From assembly GCA_022826485.1 (NCBI GenBank), contig JAJDUU010000005.1, positions 62,001-126,000 on the forward strand: 64,000 nt of DNA, given 5' to 3'. The stretch is from Chloroflexota bacterium (GTDB taxonomy: Bacteria > Chloroflexota > UBA11872). The position numbers and the translations under genes are program-made. Each line of letters starts with the position of its first letter. The stretch's first letter is position 1. A model generated the notes under the pieces. The model saw nothing but the letters and a program-made list of their open reading frames with translations, did not search any database and had not been told where the DNA came from. Below are positions 25,494 to 33,504 of the stretch, one piece after another.

Positions 25494-26388
25494 CGCGGCG
25501 CTCCCCGGCAATGCGTGCGAACTCGCGGCTGACCAGCTCAAGGTTCTCATCCCGGCGCAGCGGCAGGCGCGTTCGCTGACGCCGCAGCCGGCTATCGGGC
25601 AAATCGGCCACGACGAGCGCCTCCTCGAAGTTGGGCGCCCGCGCCAGGCACGTCCCGTCCGGCGCCACCACCTCCGACCCGCCCCAGAAGTTCACCCCGT
25701 CCTCGAACCCCACGCGGTTCACGTGCACCATGTAGCACACGAGCATCTGGGCGTAGAGCCGGTTGAGCGCGTGCCAGGTCTCGGCGCTTCCCAGCTCGCT
25801 CGCGCCGCCGCCCACGCCGCGCCCGGGACTGCTCGACAGCCCGAAAATCACGTCCGCGCCGTCCGCCGCCGCCAGGGCGGCGCTGGTGGGATGCCACAGG
25901 TCCTCGCAGATCAGCATGGCCTGCCGCCCGTGAGCCGAATCGAATGCCCGCACGTGCCGGCCGGCGGCCAGATCGCGCGCCTCGTCGAACAGCCCGTAGG
26001 TCACCAGATAGACCTTCTGGTGAACGTGCAGCAGACGTCCGCCGGAGGCGCATGCCGCCGCCGGCACGAAGCGATGGTCGGCGGTGCGCTCGATGAATCC
26101 GAATACGATGTCGATGTCGCGGCTGGCGTCCAGAATCGGCTGCAGACTGTCGTCGTCGCGCGGGACGGCCACCTCGGCGACCAGGTCGCTCAGGAAGTAT
26201 CCCGTCAACGACTGTTCCGGGAAGACGACGACGTCGCAGCCGGCTTTCACGGCCCGATCGGCGTAGTCCAGATGGATCGCCAGGTTGTGCGCGACGTCGC
26301 CCAATCGGGGGCGGATTTGCGCCAGCGCTACCCGCAGATCCCGCACTGGCGCAACCTCCGGTAACCGGCGTGGCGCCAGTCTAGCCAC
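25477..26388 (-). CDS. Carbon-nitrogen hydrolase (nitrilase superfamily), probable glutaminase partner of NadE
   Basis: A 303-residue nitrilase-fold protein with the full catalytic triad: Glu58 in 'VVFPEQSLTGY', Lys125 in 'HVHQKVYLVTYG' and Cys161 in 'AMLICEDLWHP'. Sequence around the triad ('VYLVTYGLFDEARDLAAG') matches the glutaminase domain of glutamine-dependent NAD synthetases. In the fused enzymes this domain lies N-terminal to the synthetase domain, the same order as these two overlapping genes. Role inferred: ammonia supply for NAD synthesis. The substrate is not proven. Confidence 0.82.
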   Translation of the reverse strand: MARLAPRRLPEVAPVRDLRVALAQIRPRLGDVAHNLAIHLDYADRAVKAGCDVVVFPEQSLTGYFLSDLVAEVAVPRDDDSLQPILDASRDIDIVFGFIERTADHRFVPAAACASGGRLLHVHQKVYLVTYGLFDEARDLAAGRHVRAFDSAHGRQAMLICEDLWHPTSAALAAADGADVIFGLSSSPGRGVGGGASELGSAETWHALNRLYAQMLVCYMVHVNRVGFEDGVNFWGGSEVVAPDGTCLARAPNFEEALVVADLPDSRLRRQRTRLPLRRDENLELVSREFARIAGERRDGIDN

Positions 26389-26449
26389 TGGTCGGCCGCG
26401 CTGGCGCTCGCCCGCGCCGCGGAGCGAGTCTCGCGCGCCATTCCGCGAG

Positions 26450-26479
26450 TTGACGGGCCTTGCCCATCGGGCCTAAATT
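26450..26479 (+). promoter_or_regulatory. Predicted promoter of the glycoside hydrolase gene
   Basis: -35 'TTGACG' (26450-26455), 18-nt spacer, -10 'TAAATT' (26474-26479). The gene starts 97 nt after the -10, leaving a leader that carries a hairpin. Confidence 0.5.
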
Positions 26480-26534
26480 CGACCGTCACGGTCTGGCGGC
26501 GAATCACGTTCGGGCTCTGGGGAGCAGATACCCA

Positions 26535-26557
26535 GCGGGCGCCGTCTTAGCGCCCGC
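26535..26557 (+). promoter_or_regulatory. Leader hairpin just upstream of the ribosome-binding site
   Basis: 'GCGGGCG' (26535-26541) pairs perfectly with 'CGCCCGC' (26551-26557) around a 9-nt loop, ending 4 nt before the Shine-Dalgarno 'GAGGAG' (26562-26567). There is no T tract, so a terminator is unlikely. It may protect the mRNA or affect translation of the secreted protein; function is inference. Confidence 0.45.
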
Positions 26558-26575
26558 CTCCGAGGAGTTCCGCGC

Positions 26576-28486
26576 ATGCGTAAGTGGTTCGTTGTAGCCA
26601 TCGTCACTCTGTTGGTCGCCGGGGCGGTCACCTCGGTACAGGCCATCGGCTGCGATGCCAACCAGGGCACCCCGATCGAGGACGGCTGCCTGTACACCAT
26701 CACGGGCGGCGATACACCGGACCCCAACGACGGATTCCCGGTTGTGAACACCGGCGAGATCAACTGGTACTCGTGCGTGCGGACGCTCGGTCTGCAGGAC
26801 GTCGGCTACCCGATCGCCCAGCAGTTCGAGTTCAACGGCTTTCAAATCCTCGCCTTGCAGAAGGTGATGTTGCAGTACCGCCCGGACTACGCGGACCGAG
26901 GTGGCTGTAGCCAGTTCGCCTACCTCAACTCCATGGACCTGTTGGCCAACAGCTTCGGGGTCAACCTGCCCGGCGTGCCCGCGCACCGCGTGCTGCCGGA
27001 GGACGAGGGGGCGAGCTTCGCGCAGATCGTCGAGAACCACCTGGCGCTGCTGGACGCGAACCCGGTCCTCAGGGCCAAGTTCCTGGAGAAGGCGAACTGG
27101 CAGAACCTGTACGGCTTGCCAATCGCCTATGAAGAGCAGGAGATCAACGGCAATCCGCAGGGCGCCCAGGTCTTGCGCGCCCAGCGGGCCGTGTGGCGGA
27201 TCTTCAACGTGGACGCGCCGGGGACGCGCCCTGGCGTGCCCCATCTGCTGAACGTGCCGGACCAGATCAAGAAGCTCAACAACGTCATCATTCCCGAATG
27301 GGCCAAGCGCCCGGTCTCCGAGGCGCAGGCGACGGGCTCGGCCCCGGCGCCCATGGTGCTGCCCCATGGCCTGCAGGGATACGGCATGCAGGGTGAGTTC
27401 CGCCGCCCGGACGACCAAGCGCTCGCCAATCTGATTACCGGCGCCGGCTTCGGCTGGGTCAAGCAGCAGGTGCCGTGGGAAGAGGTGGAGACGGAAGCCA
27501 CGTTCGGGCCGAATTGTGAGCCCAGCGATCCCTCCAACTGGTACTGGGCCGACGTGGACCGCTTCGTCAACACCATGCGGGCCAACGGCCTGCAGATTCT
27601 GCTCAGCGTGGTGAAGGCGCCGCCGTGCTACAAGGAACCCGGATCGCCGCCGGGCCACGGCCCGCCCGTCGACCCCGCGACTTTCGGCCGCTTCATGGAG
27701 GCGATCGCCAGCCGCTACAAGGGGCGGGTCCAGGCCTACGAGCTGTGGAACGAGGCCAACCTGCAGCGCGAGTGGACGACGCTGCGGCCCCGCGATCCCA
27801 ACAACACCGCCCACCTCGAGTTCCTCGAGCTGGTCAAGCACGGGTACACCGGCGGCAAGCGCGGCGACCCCAACGCCTACATGGGGTTGGGCGCCCCGAC
27901 GCCGGCGGGCAACACGCTCCACGCCATTGACGACCGCCAATACTTGCGGCGCCTCTGGGCCGCCAACGGCGGTGAGATCGCCAACTACTTCGAGTTCCTG
28001 GGCGTGCATCCGAACGGCGGGCCGAACGCGCCTGACGACACGATCAACAACCCGTCGGCGAGCCGCGCCAAGTGCAACGGCGGCTGGTCGACGCACGACA
28101 GCTTCTTCTTCAACCGTTACGAGCAGCTGTACAATGACATGATCGCGGCGGGTCCGGCGTTCCGGGACAAGACGCTCTGGCTCACCGAGTTTGGTTGGGC
28201 CACGACTCCCAACCCGGCGTCCGGCTACGAATATGCCCGGTGCAACACCGAGCAGGACCAGGCGAACTACTTCGTTCGCGCCTTCGCCAAGGTGCGGGCG
28301 GAAGCGCCCTACGTGACGCACATGATCGTCTGGAACCTGAACTTCCAGCAGGTGGTGGGCGCGCATGACGAGAAGTGGGCGTTCGGGATCGTGCGCAGCG
28401 ACCTGAGCCCGCGGCCGGCTTACACCGCCCTCAAGAACATGCCCAAGCCGAGGGCGGCGCCAACCGCGCCGGGACCGGCGGGCTAG
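26576..28486 (+). CDS. Secreted clan GH-A-type glycoside hydrolase with LGFP-like N-terminal repeats
   Basis: A 636-residue secreted protein. The signal peptide 'MRKWFVVAIVTLLVAGAV' ends near VQA-IG. Residues ~25-230 hold two LGFP-like units ('VGYPIAQQFEFNGFQILAL'; 'LYGLPIAYEEQEINGNPQG'). The catalytic barrel begins near 'GMQGEFRRPDDQALANLITG'. The likely acid/base is Glu393 in 'YELWNEANLQREW' and the nucleophile Glu538 in 'WLTEFGWATTP', a spacing usual for clan GH-A (GH5/GH39-like). It probably acts on a polysaccharide outside the cell; substrate not deducible. Stand-alone gene with its own promoter and downstream hairpin. Confidence 0.8.
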   Translation: MRKWFVVAIVTLLVAGAVTSVQAIGCDANQGTPIEDGCLYTITGGDTPDPNDGFPVVNTGEINWYSCVRTLGLQDVGYPIAQQFEFNGFQILALQKVMLQYRPDYADRGGCSQFAYLNSMDLLANSFGVNLPGVPAHRVLPEDEGASFAQIVENHLALLDANPVLRAKFLEKANWQNLYGLPIAYEEQEINGNPQGAQVLRAQRAVWRIFNVDAPGTRPGVPHLLNVPDQIKKLNNVIIPEWAKRPVSEAQATGSAPAPMVLPHGLQGYGMQGEFRRPDDQALANLITGAGFGWVKQQVPWEEVETEATFGPNCEPSDPSNWYWADVDRFVNTMRANGLQILLSVVKAPPCYKEPGSPPGHGPPVDPATFGRFMEAIASRYKGRVQAYELWNEANLQREWTTLRPRDPNNTAHLEFLELVKHGYTGGKRGDPNAYMGLGAPTPAGNTLHAIDDRQYLRRLWAANGGEIANYFEFLGVHPNGGPNAPDDTINNPSASRAKCNGGWSTHDSFFFNRYEQLYNDMIAAGPAFRDKTLWLTEFGWATTPNPASGYEYARCNTEQDQANYFVRAFAKVRAEAPYVTHMIVWNLNFQQVVGAHDEKWAFGIVRSDLSPRPAYTALKNMPKPRAAPTAPGPAG

Positions 28487-28521
28487 CCGAGGCGCGACAC
28501 TAGTCGCACGCGACGGCCGAA

Positions 28522-28546
28522 CCGGCGGGGCCTCGAGCCCCGCCGG
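28522..28546 (+). terminator. GC-rich hairpin after the glycoside hydrolase gene
   Basis: A perfect 9-bp stem 'CCGGCGGGG/CCCCGCCGG' with loop CCTCGAG, 36 nt after the stop codon. No U tract follows, so it may be a weak or Rho-assisted terminator, or a 3' mRNA-stabilising hairpin. Confidence 0.6.
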
Positions 28547-28592
28547 CGCCGTTGCGGCCGCCGGCGACTTCTGAGCGCCTACACTTGCCGCC

Positions 28593-29441
28593 ATGGGCGT
28601 GCTCTACGTCGTGGCCACGCCAATTGGCAATCTCGAGGACCTGACGGCCCGCGCCGCGCGCGTGCTTTCTTCGGTGCCGGTGGTCGCGGCGGAAGATACC
28701 CGCCGCACCCGCAAGCTGCTCAACCACATCGGCGCCGGCCCGCGGCTCATCGCGTACCACGCCGAGAGTCCGGAGCGCAGGGAGAACGCCATCGTCGCCT
28801 GTCTGCGCGAGGGCGACGTCGCGCTCGTGTCCGACGCGGGCACGCCGGGTTTAGCCGACCCCGGCCCGGACCTGGTGGCGCGTGTACGCCGCGAGGGATT
28901 CTCGGTGGTGCCGATTCCCGGCGCTTCGGCCCTGGCCACCGCGCTGTCGGTCGTGTCGTTCGCGCAGCAGCCGGTGACGTTCATCGGGTTTCTGCCCGAG
29001 CGACGGCCCAGGCGCGAGCGCTTGGTCCGGCGCGCCGCCGAGGTCGCGCGCACGCTGGTCGTCTATCTGCCGCCGCACCGGGCCGCGGCGCGGGTGGCCG
29101 AGCTGCTGGAGTGGCTCGGCGACCGTCCGGCGGCCATGTGCCGCGAGTTGACCAAGCTCCACGAGGACATTCGCGAGATCCCGCTGTCCGAGCTGTGTGC
29201 GGTGTTGACGGACGATGCCCCGCGCGGCGAGATCACGCTGGTGATCGACGTGGCGGAGCGCGAGTCCGAGGCCGAGCCCGAGTCGTCCACCGTTGTCACC
29301 GCGGTCACGGCCGCCCTAGCGTCCGGCGCGTCGCCCGCCCAGGCCGCGGCTGCGGTTGCCCGGGAGCTGCGGGTTCCGCGGCGCGAGGTCTATGCGCTGG
29401 TCCAAGAGCTTCGCCGCGGCGACTCGGGCGAATCGCGCTAG
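28593..29441 (+). CDS. rsmI: 16S rRNA (cytidine1402-2'-O)-methyltransferase
   Basis: A 282-residue tetrapyrrole-methylase-fold protein. It begins 'LYVVATPIGNLEDLTARA' and shows 'VAAEDTRRTRKLLNHIG', 'ALVSDAGTPGLADPGPDLV', 'VPIPGASALATALS', 'FIGFLPERRPRRERL' and 'CRELTKLHEDIREIPLSEL', all diagnostic of RsmI. It 2'-O-methylates C1402 in the decoding centre. First gene of a long same-strand run to murE; metG starts 45 nt later. Confidence 0.97.
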   Translation: MGVLYVVATPIGNLEDLTARAARVLSSVPVVAAEDTRRTRKLLNHIGAGPRLIAYHAESPERRENAIVACLREGDVALVSDAGTPGLADPGPDLVARVRREGFSVVPIPGASALATALSVVSFAQQPVTFIGFLPERRPRRERLVRRAAEVARTLVVYLPPHRAAARVAELLEWLGDRPAAMCRELTKLHEDIREIPLSELCAVLTDDAPRGEITLVIDVAERESEAEPESSTVVTAVTAALASGASPAQAAAAVARELRVPRREVYALVQELRRGDSGESR

Positions 29442-29486
29442 GCGGGCTGGGCTAGAATCGCAAACTCGCCTCGGGCGAAACCCTCT

Positions 29487-31019
29487 GTGTCCAAGTACTA
29501 CCTCACCACCGCCATTCCCTATCCGAGCGGCGAGCCGCACGTGGGCCACAGCTTCGAAATGATCGCGGCCGACGCTGTGGTGCGCTTCAAGCGGCTGCGC
29601 GGCGTTGACGCCTATTTCCTCGGTGGGCTCGACGAGAACAGCCAGCGCGTCAGCCGCCAGGCTGCCGAGGCGGGCGTGGACACGATGGACTACGTCGATG
29701 AGGCCGCCGAACGCTTTCAATCCGTCTGGAACAGCGTCGACGTCGAATTCGACGACTTCGTCCGCACGACCGAGCCGCGGCACCACGTGACCGTGAACGA
29801 GTTCTTTGCGCGCGTGCTGGCCCAGGGCGACATTTACGAAGGCGACTACGAGGGCTGGTACTGCGTCCCCTGTGAGGCGTTCTACACGGACGACGACCTG
29901 GTCGACGGTTGCTGTCCGTTCCACAACGCTAAGCCCGAGTGGGTCACCGAGCGGAACTACTTCTTCCGCATGTCCAAATACCAGGACGCCATCGCCGCTC
30001 ACTACGAAGCGCACCCGGACTTCGTGTACCCGGAAACGCGGCGCAACGAGATGCTCGGCATCATTCGCCAGGGCCTGCGGGACTTCAGCATCTCGCGCGC
30101 CTCCCTGACCTGGGGCATCCCCCTGCCCAACGATCCCGCGCAGCGGATCTACGTCTGGTTCGACGCGCTGATCAACTACATCACCGGCGTGGGCTTCGGC
30201 CAGAACGGCGGCGAAACGGCCTTCGAGCGATGGTGGCCGGCTGAGGCGCACGTCATCGGCAAGGACATCGTCCGCTTCCACGCGCTCTACTGGCCCACCA
30301 TGCTCATGTCGGCGGGCCTGCCGCTGCCCCGGCAGATCGTGGTCCACGGATGGGTGGACTATGAAGGCGCGCCGATGAGCCAGACCAGCGGCCACATCGT
30401 CCGGCCGGCCGACGTGATCGAGCGGCACGGATCGGACGCCCTGCGCTACTACCTGCTGCGCGAGGTGCCGTTTGATAGGGACGGTGACTTCAAGTGGGCG
30501 AACATGAGTCGCCGCTATCAAGACGACCTGGGCAACGACCTGGGCAATCTGGTGCTGCGCACCACGTCCATGCTTGGGCGCTATTTCGATGGCGTGGTCC
30601 CGCCGGCGGACGAGCCGTCCGAGGTCGAGAGCGAGCTGCGCGCCGCGGCCGAGAAGGCCTGGACGCTGGCCGAAGGGCACTTCGAGTCGTGGCGGCTGCA
30701 CCTGGCGCTGGGCGCCACGTTCGACTTCGTGAGCGCGGTCAATCGATATATCGACCGCACCGAGCCCTGGCGCTTGGCCCGCGACCCTGCGCAGCGCGAG
30801 CGCCTGGGCACGGTCTTGGGCGCGGCGCTCGAAGCGGTGCGCCACATCGCCATCCAGATCCAGCCGGCCATGCCGCGGACCTCCACCGCCATCCTCGGCC
30901 GCTTGGGCCTGCCGCCCGCCGGCCCGGGCGACTGGGGCGCGGGAGGCTGGACGGGCCTACCGGCCGGACACCGGGCGCCGGGCGGCGCCGCGCTGTTCCC
31001 GCGCATCGAGGCCGCATAG
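29487..31019 (+). CDS. metG: Methionyl-tRNA synthetase (with altered KMSKS motif)
   Basis: A 510-residue class Ia synthetase. 'TTAIPYPSGEPHVGHSFEMI' carries an intact HIGH (HVGH, 18-21). A zinc-knuckle insert 'CVPCEAFYTDDDLVDGCCPF', 'YVWFDALINYITGVG' and 'HVIGKDIVRFHALYWPTMLM' are typical MetRS. The KMSKS loop reads 'PMSQTSG' (MSQTS at 297-301), so the usual lysines are missing. There is no C-terminal tRBD extension. GTG start at 29487. The stop overlaps the start region of tatD. Confidence 0.95.
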   Translation: MSKYYLTTAIPYPSGEPHVGHSFEMIAADAVVRFKRLRGVDAYFLGGLDENSQRVSRQAAEAGVDTMDYVDEAAERFQSVWNSVDVEFDDFVRTTEPRHHVTVNEFFARVLAQGDIYEGDYEGWYCVPCEAFYTDDDLVDGCCPFHNAKPEWVTERNYFFRMSKYQDAIAAHYEAHPDFVYPETRRNEMLGIIRQGLRDFSISRASLTWGIPLPNDPAQRIYVWFDALINYITGVGFGQNGGETAFERWWPAEAHVIGKDIVRFHALYWPTMLMSAGLPLPRQIVVHGWVDYEGAPMSQTSGHIVRPADVIERHGSDALRYYLLREVPFDRDGDFKWANMSRRYQDDLGNDLGNLVLRTTSMLGRYFDGVVPPADEPSEVESELRAAAEKAWTLAEGHFESWRLHLALGATFDFVSAVNRYIDRTEPWRLARDPAQRERLGTVLGAALEAVRHIAIQIQPAMPRTSTAILGRLGLPPAGPGDWGAGGWTGLPAGHRAPGGAALFPRIEAA

Positions 31020-31795
31020 CCACGCTCTTCGACACCCACGCGCACCTGGGGGATTCCGTCTTTGCCGACGAGCTGTCGGCGCTCCGTGATCGTGCCGTCG
31101 CCGCGGGGGTCGGCGAGATCCTGGTGGTGGCCAATGATCTTCCGTCGAGCCGCCGGGCCATCGAGCTTGCGGAGCGATTTGACGGCTGGTTGGCGTCCGT
31201 CGGCGTGCATCCGCACGAATGTGAGAGTTGGGACCGCCGGGCCGCGCGCGAATTCCGCACGCTGGCCGCCCACCCGAAGGTCCGCGCCATTGGCGAAACC
31301 GGGCTCGATCACTACCGTGAATTTCAGCCGCGAGACGTGCAGGAGCGCGCCTTTGCGGAGCAGTGCGCGCTGGCGGTCGAGCTTGGCCTGCCGGTCGTGG
31401 TGCACTCGCGCCAGGCGCTCGATGCCGTGGCCGAGGTGCTGGAGGGCGCCCCGAGCATCACGGGCGTGATGCACAGCTACGCGGGTGACGCCGGACAGGC
31501 CCGCGTGTTCACCGATCTCGGGCTGCACATCTCGCTGTCGGGCATCGTGACGTTTCGTCGCGAGCATGCCCTGCGGGAAATGGCGGCTGAGATTCCGCTC
31601 GAGCGGCTGCTGCTCGAAACCGATGCGCCCTACCTGTCACCGGAGCCCTTGAGAGGTCGGCGCAATGAACCGGCGCACCTGCCGCACACGGCGGCGGTAG
31701 TGGCGGCGGCGGTGGGAATGTCGGTACCCTCACTGGCCGAGAAAACCACCCGGAATGCGCGCGCCGTCTTCGGTGCCCCCGCCGCCAGTGCCTGA
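31016..31795 (+). CDS. TatD family metal-dependent deoxyribonuclease
   Basis: A ~259-residue TIM-barrel hydrolase. 'LFDTHAHLGD' gives the first metal-binding His pair, followed by 'SVGVHPHECES', 'AIGETGLDHYREFQPRDVQE', 'LPVVVHSRQALDAV', 'VMHSYAGDAGQA', 'LLLETDAPYLSPEP' and 'NEPAHLPHTAAVVA', the full TatD set. The start is a problem: the frame has no ATG, GTG or TTG before 'LFDTHAH'. ATA 31016 (ATAG overlapping the metG stop) gives the family length; ACG 31022 or an upstream CTG are alternatives. The long track ORF from 30494 is metG shadow. The 3' end overlaps the next gene by 41 nt. Confidence 0.9.
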   Translation: MATLFDTHAHLGDSVFADELSALRDRAVAAGVGEILVVANDLPSSRRAIELAERFDGWLASVGVHPHECESWDRRAAREFRTLAAHPKVRAIGETGLDHYREFQPRDVQERAFAEQCALAVELGLPVVVHSRQALDAVAEVLEGAPSITGVMHSYAGDAGQARVFTDLGLHISLSGIVTFRREHALREMAAEIPLERLLLETDAPYLSPEPLRGRRNEPAHLPHTAAVVAAAVGMSVPSLAEKTTRNARAVFGAPAASA

Positions 31796-32783
31796 CCATC
31801 AATCGGCGGCCGACGCTGACCAACTCGCGACCAGCCTGGTCGCGCCGACGCTTGCCGACGTCGAGCAGGTTCTCAGCGCCTGCGCGCGCGTTCCCGAGGT
31901 CCCCCTGCTCGAGGAGGTCCTCAACGCGGTGCTCCTGGCGCCGGGTAAACGCCTCCGGCCGTCCCTGGCGCTCCACGTGGCCCAGACCGTCGGCGGGCGA
32001 CCTGAAGCCGTAGCCAAGCTCGCCGCGGCAACCGAGGTGCTGCACTCGGCCACGCTGGTGCACGACGACATTGTCGACAGCTCGCCCGAGCGCCGCGGGC
32101 AGCCCGCCGTGCACGTGATGTGGTCGCAGAAGATCGCCGTGCTTGCCGGCGACTACCTGTTCGCGACGGCCGCCGACCTGGTGGCGCAGCTCGATCGGCC
32201 GGTCATCGTGCGCCTATTCGCGGCCACCATCCACGACATGTCGACCAGCGAGTTTGTGACTCCGACCTACGACGACGGTGAGGAAGCCCGCGAGCAGTAC
32301 CTGAGAAAAATCGGGCACAAGACGGCTTCGTTGTTTGCGCTGGCCTGTGAAGCCGCCGCCGTACTGGGCGATGTCCCGGATGCCGAGCGAGAGGCCTTCC
32401 GCGAGTTGGGCTGGAGCCTGGGCATGGCCTTTCAAATTACCGACGACATCCTGGATATCAGCGGATTGGTGGCCGAGACGGGCAAGCCGGTCGGCACCGA
32501 CCTGCGCGCCGGGCTGGTCACGCTGCCGGTGATCGTGTACCTCGGGAACGAGACGCGCGGCGACGACCCCGTGCGCGCCGTTCTATCGGGACAGGCCGCC
32601 GATGACGTTGCCGTGACGCAGGCGCTTGAGGCGATCAAGGCTTCGGGCGCCGTGGAGCAGGCGGCCGGCGTCGCCGCGAGCTACGCGGCGCGTGCCCACG
32701 CGGCGTTGGACCGCGTTCGGCCGGCGCCGTCGCGGGCGTCCTTCGAGGACTTTATTCGGCAGGCGACCGAGCGCACCCGCTAG
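31755..32783 (+). CDS. Polyprenyl (all-trans long-chain) diphosphate synthase
   Basis: A 342-residue prenyltransferase with both aspartate-rich motifs: 'ATLVHDDIVDSSPERRG' (Asp104-Asp105-x2-Asp108) and 'QITDDILDISG' near residue 230. 'APGKRLRPSLALHVAQ' and 'YLRKIGHKTASLFALACEAA' are typical of IspB/HepT-type enzymes. It probably makes the side chain of menaquinone, which fits the UbiE/MenG-like methyltransferase 26 nt downstream. Chain length is set by residues before the first motif and is not assigned. Confidence 0.92.
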   Translation: MRAPSSVPPPPVPDHQSAADADQLATSLVAPTLADVEQVLSACARVPEVPLLEEVLNAVLLAPGKRLRPSLALHVAQTVGGRPEAVAKLAAATEVLHSATLVHDDIVDSSPERRGQPAVHVMWSQKIAVLAGDYLFATAADLVAQLDRPVIVRLFAATIHDMSTSEFVTPTYDDGEEAREQYLRKIGHKTASLFALACEAAAVLGDVPDAEREAFRELGWSLGMAFQITDDILDISGLVAETGKPVGTDLRAGLVTLPVIVYLGNETRGDDPVRAVLSGQAADDVAVTQALEAIKASGAVEQAAGVAASYAARAHAALDRVRPAPSRASFEDFIRQATERTR

Positions 32784-32808
32784 CCGCCCGGGCGGCCGAT
32801 AATGCGGC

Positions 32809-33504
32809 ATGGCCAAATCGCCTTGGGTGCGCCCCATGTTCGACGCGATCGCACCCCGTTACGACACGCTCAACCGGCTGATGAGCCTCGGGATGGACCG
32901 CGGCTGGCGTCGCCGTGCCGTGGCTCGGGCGCTTGAAGATCGGCCCGCCACGATTCTCGACGCGGGCGCCGGGACACTCGACCTCTCGCTGGAGGCATGG
33001 CGCAGTTCCGCACACTCTCCGCGGATTATCGCGCTCGACTTCGCCGGCGAAATGCTGGCTCACGGGATGCCCCGCGTGCGGCGTGCCGGCGCAGACGTAG
33101 CGGCCGTGCAGGGCGACGCGCTCAGACTGCCGCTGGCCTCCGGCTCCGTCGACGCGATCGTTAGTGCGTTCCTGCCGCGCAATCTGGACAGCCTGCCGCG
33201 GGCCTGGCGCAGCTTCGCGCGGGTGCTGCGTCCCGGAGGCGTGCTGGTGATCCTCGAGATGGCGCCGGTGCGCACGCCGGTGTTCCGGCGCCTCTTCCGC
33301 CTGTACTTCCATCGCTGGATTCCCTGGATGGGGCGCCGGATCAGCGGCCACGGGGCGGCCTATACGTGGCTGCCGGAATCGGTGGACGACTTTCCCACGG
33401 CGCAGGAGTTGGCGGACCAAATCGAGGCTGCCGGATTCGTTGACGTGCGGTTTCGCAAACACGGCTTGGGCGCCGTGGCCATCCACTGGGCCCGGCGCTC
33501 ATGA
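32809..33504 (+). CDS. UbiE/MenG-type C-methyltransferase
   Basis: A 231-residue class I AdoMet methyltransferase. The N-terminal 'VRPMFDAIAPRYDTLNRLMS' is the UbiE signature and motif I is 'ILDAGAGTLDLSL'. 'ALDFAGEMLAHGM' and 'VLRPGGVLVILEMAPVRTPV' follow, then 'YTWLPESVDDFPTAQELADQ', also typical. Likely role: demethylmenaquinone methylation in the last step of menaquinone synthesis, matching the prenyl synthase next door. Other quinone-like substrates are possible. The stop overlaps the femX start by 4 nt. Confidence 0.88.
   Translation: MAKSPWVRPMFDAIAPRYDTLNRLMSLGMDRGWRRRAVARALEDRPATILDAGAGTLDLSLEAWRSSAHSPRIIALDFAGEMLAHGMPRVRRAGADVAAVQGDALRLPLASGSVDAIVSAFLPRNLDSLPRAWRSFARVLRPGGVLVILEMAPVRTPVFRRLFRLYFHRWIPWMGRRISGHGAAYTWLPESVDDFPTAQELADQIEAAGFVDVRFRKHGLGAVAIHWARRS

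Noticed and set aside
26504-28594. A 696-aa minus-strand ORF opposite the glycoside hydrolase
   Set aside because: Antisense shadow; the plus strand has a signal peptide, RBS and catalytic motifs.
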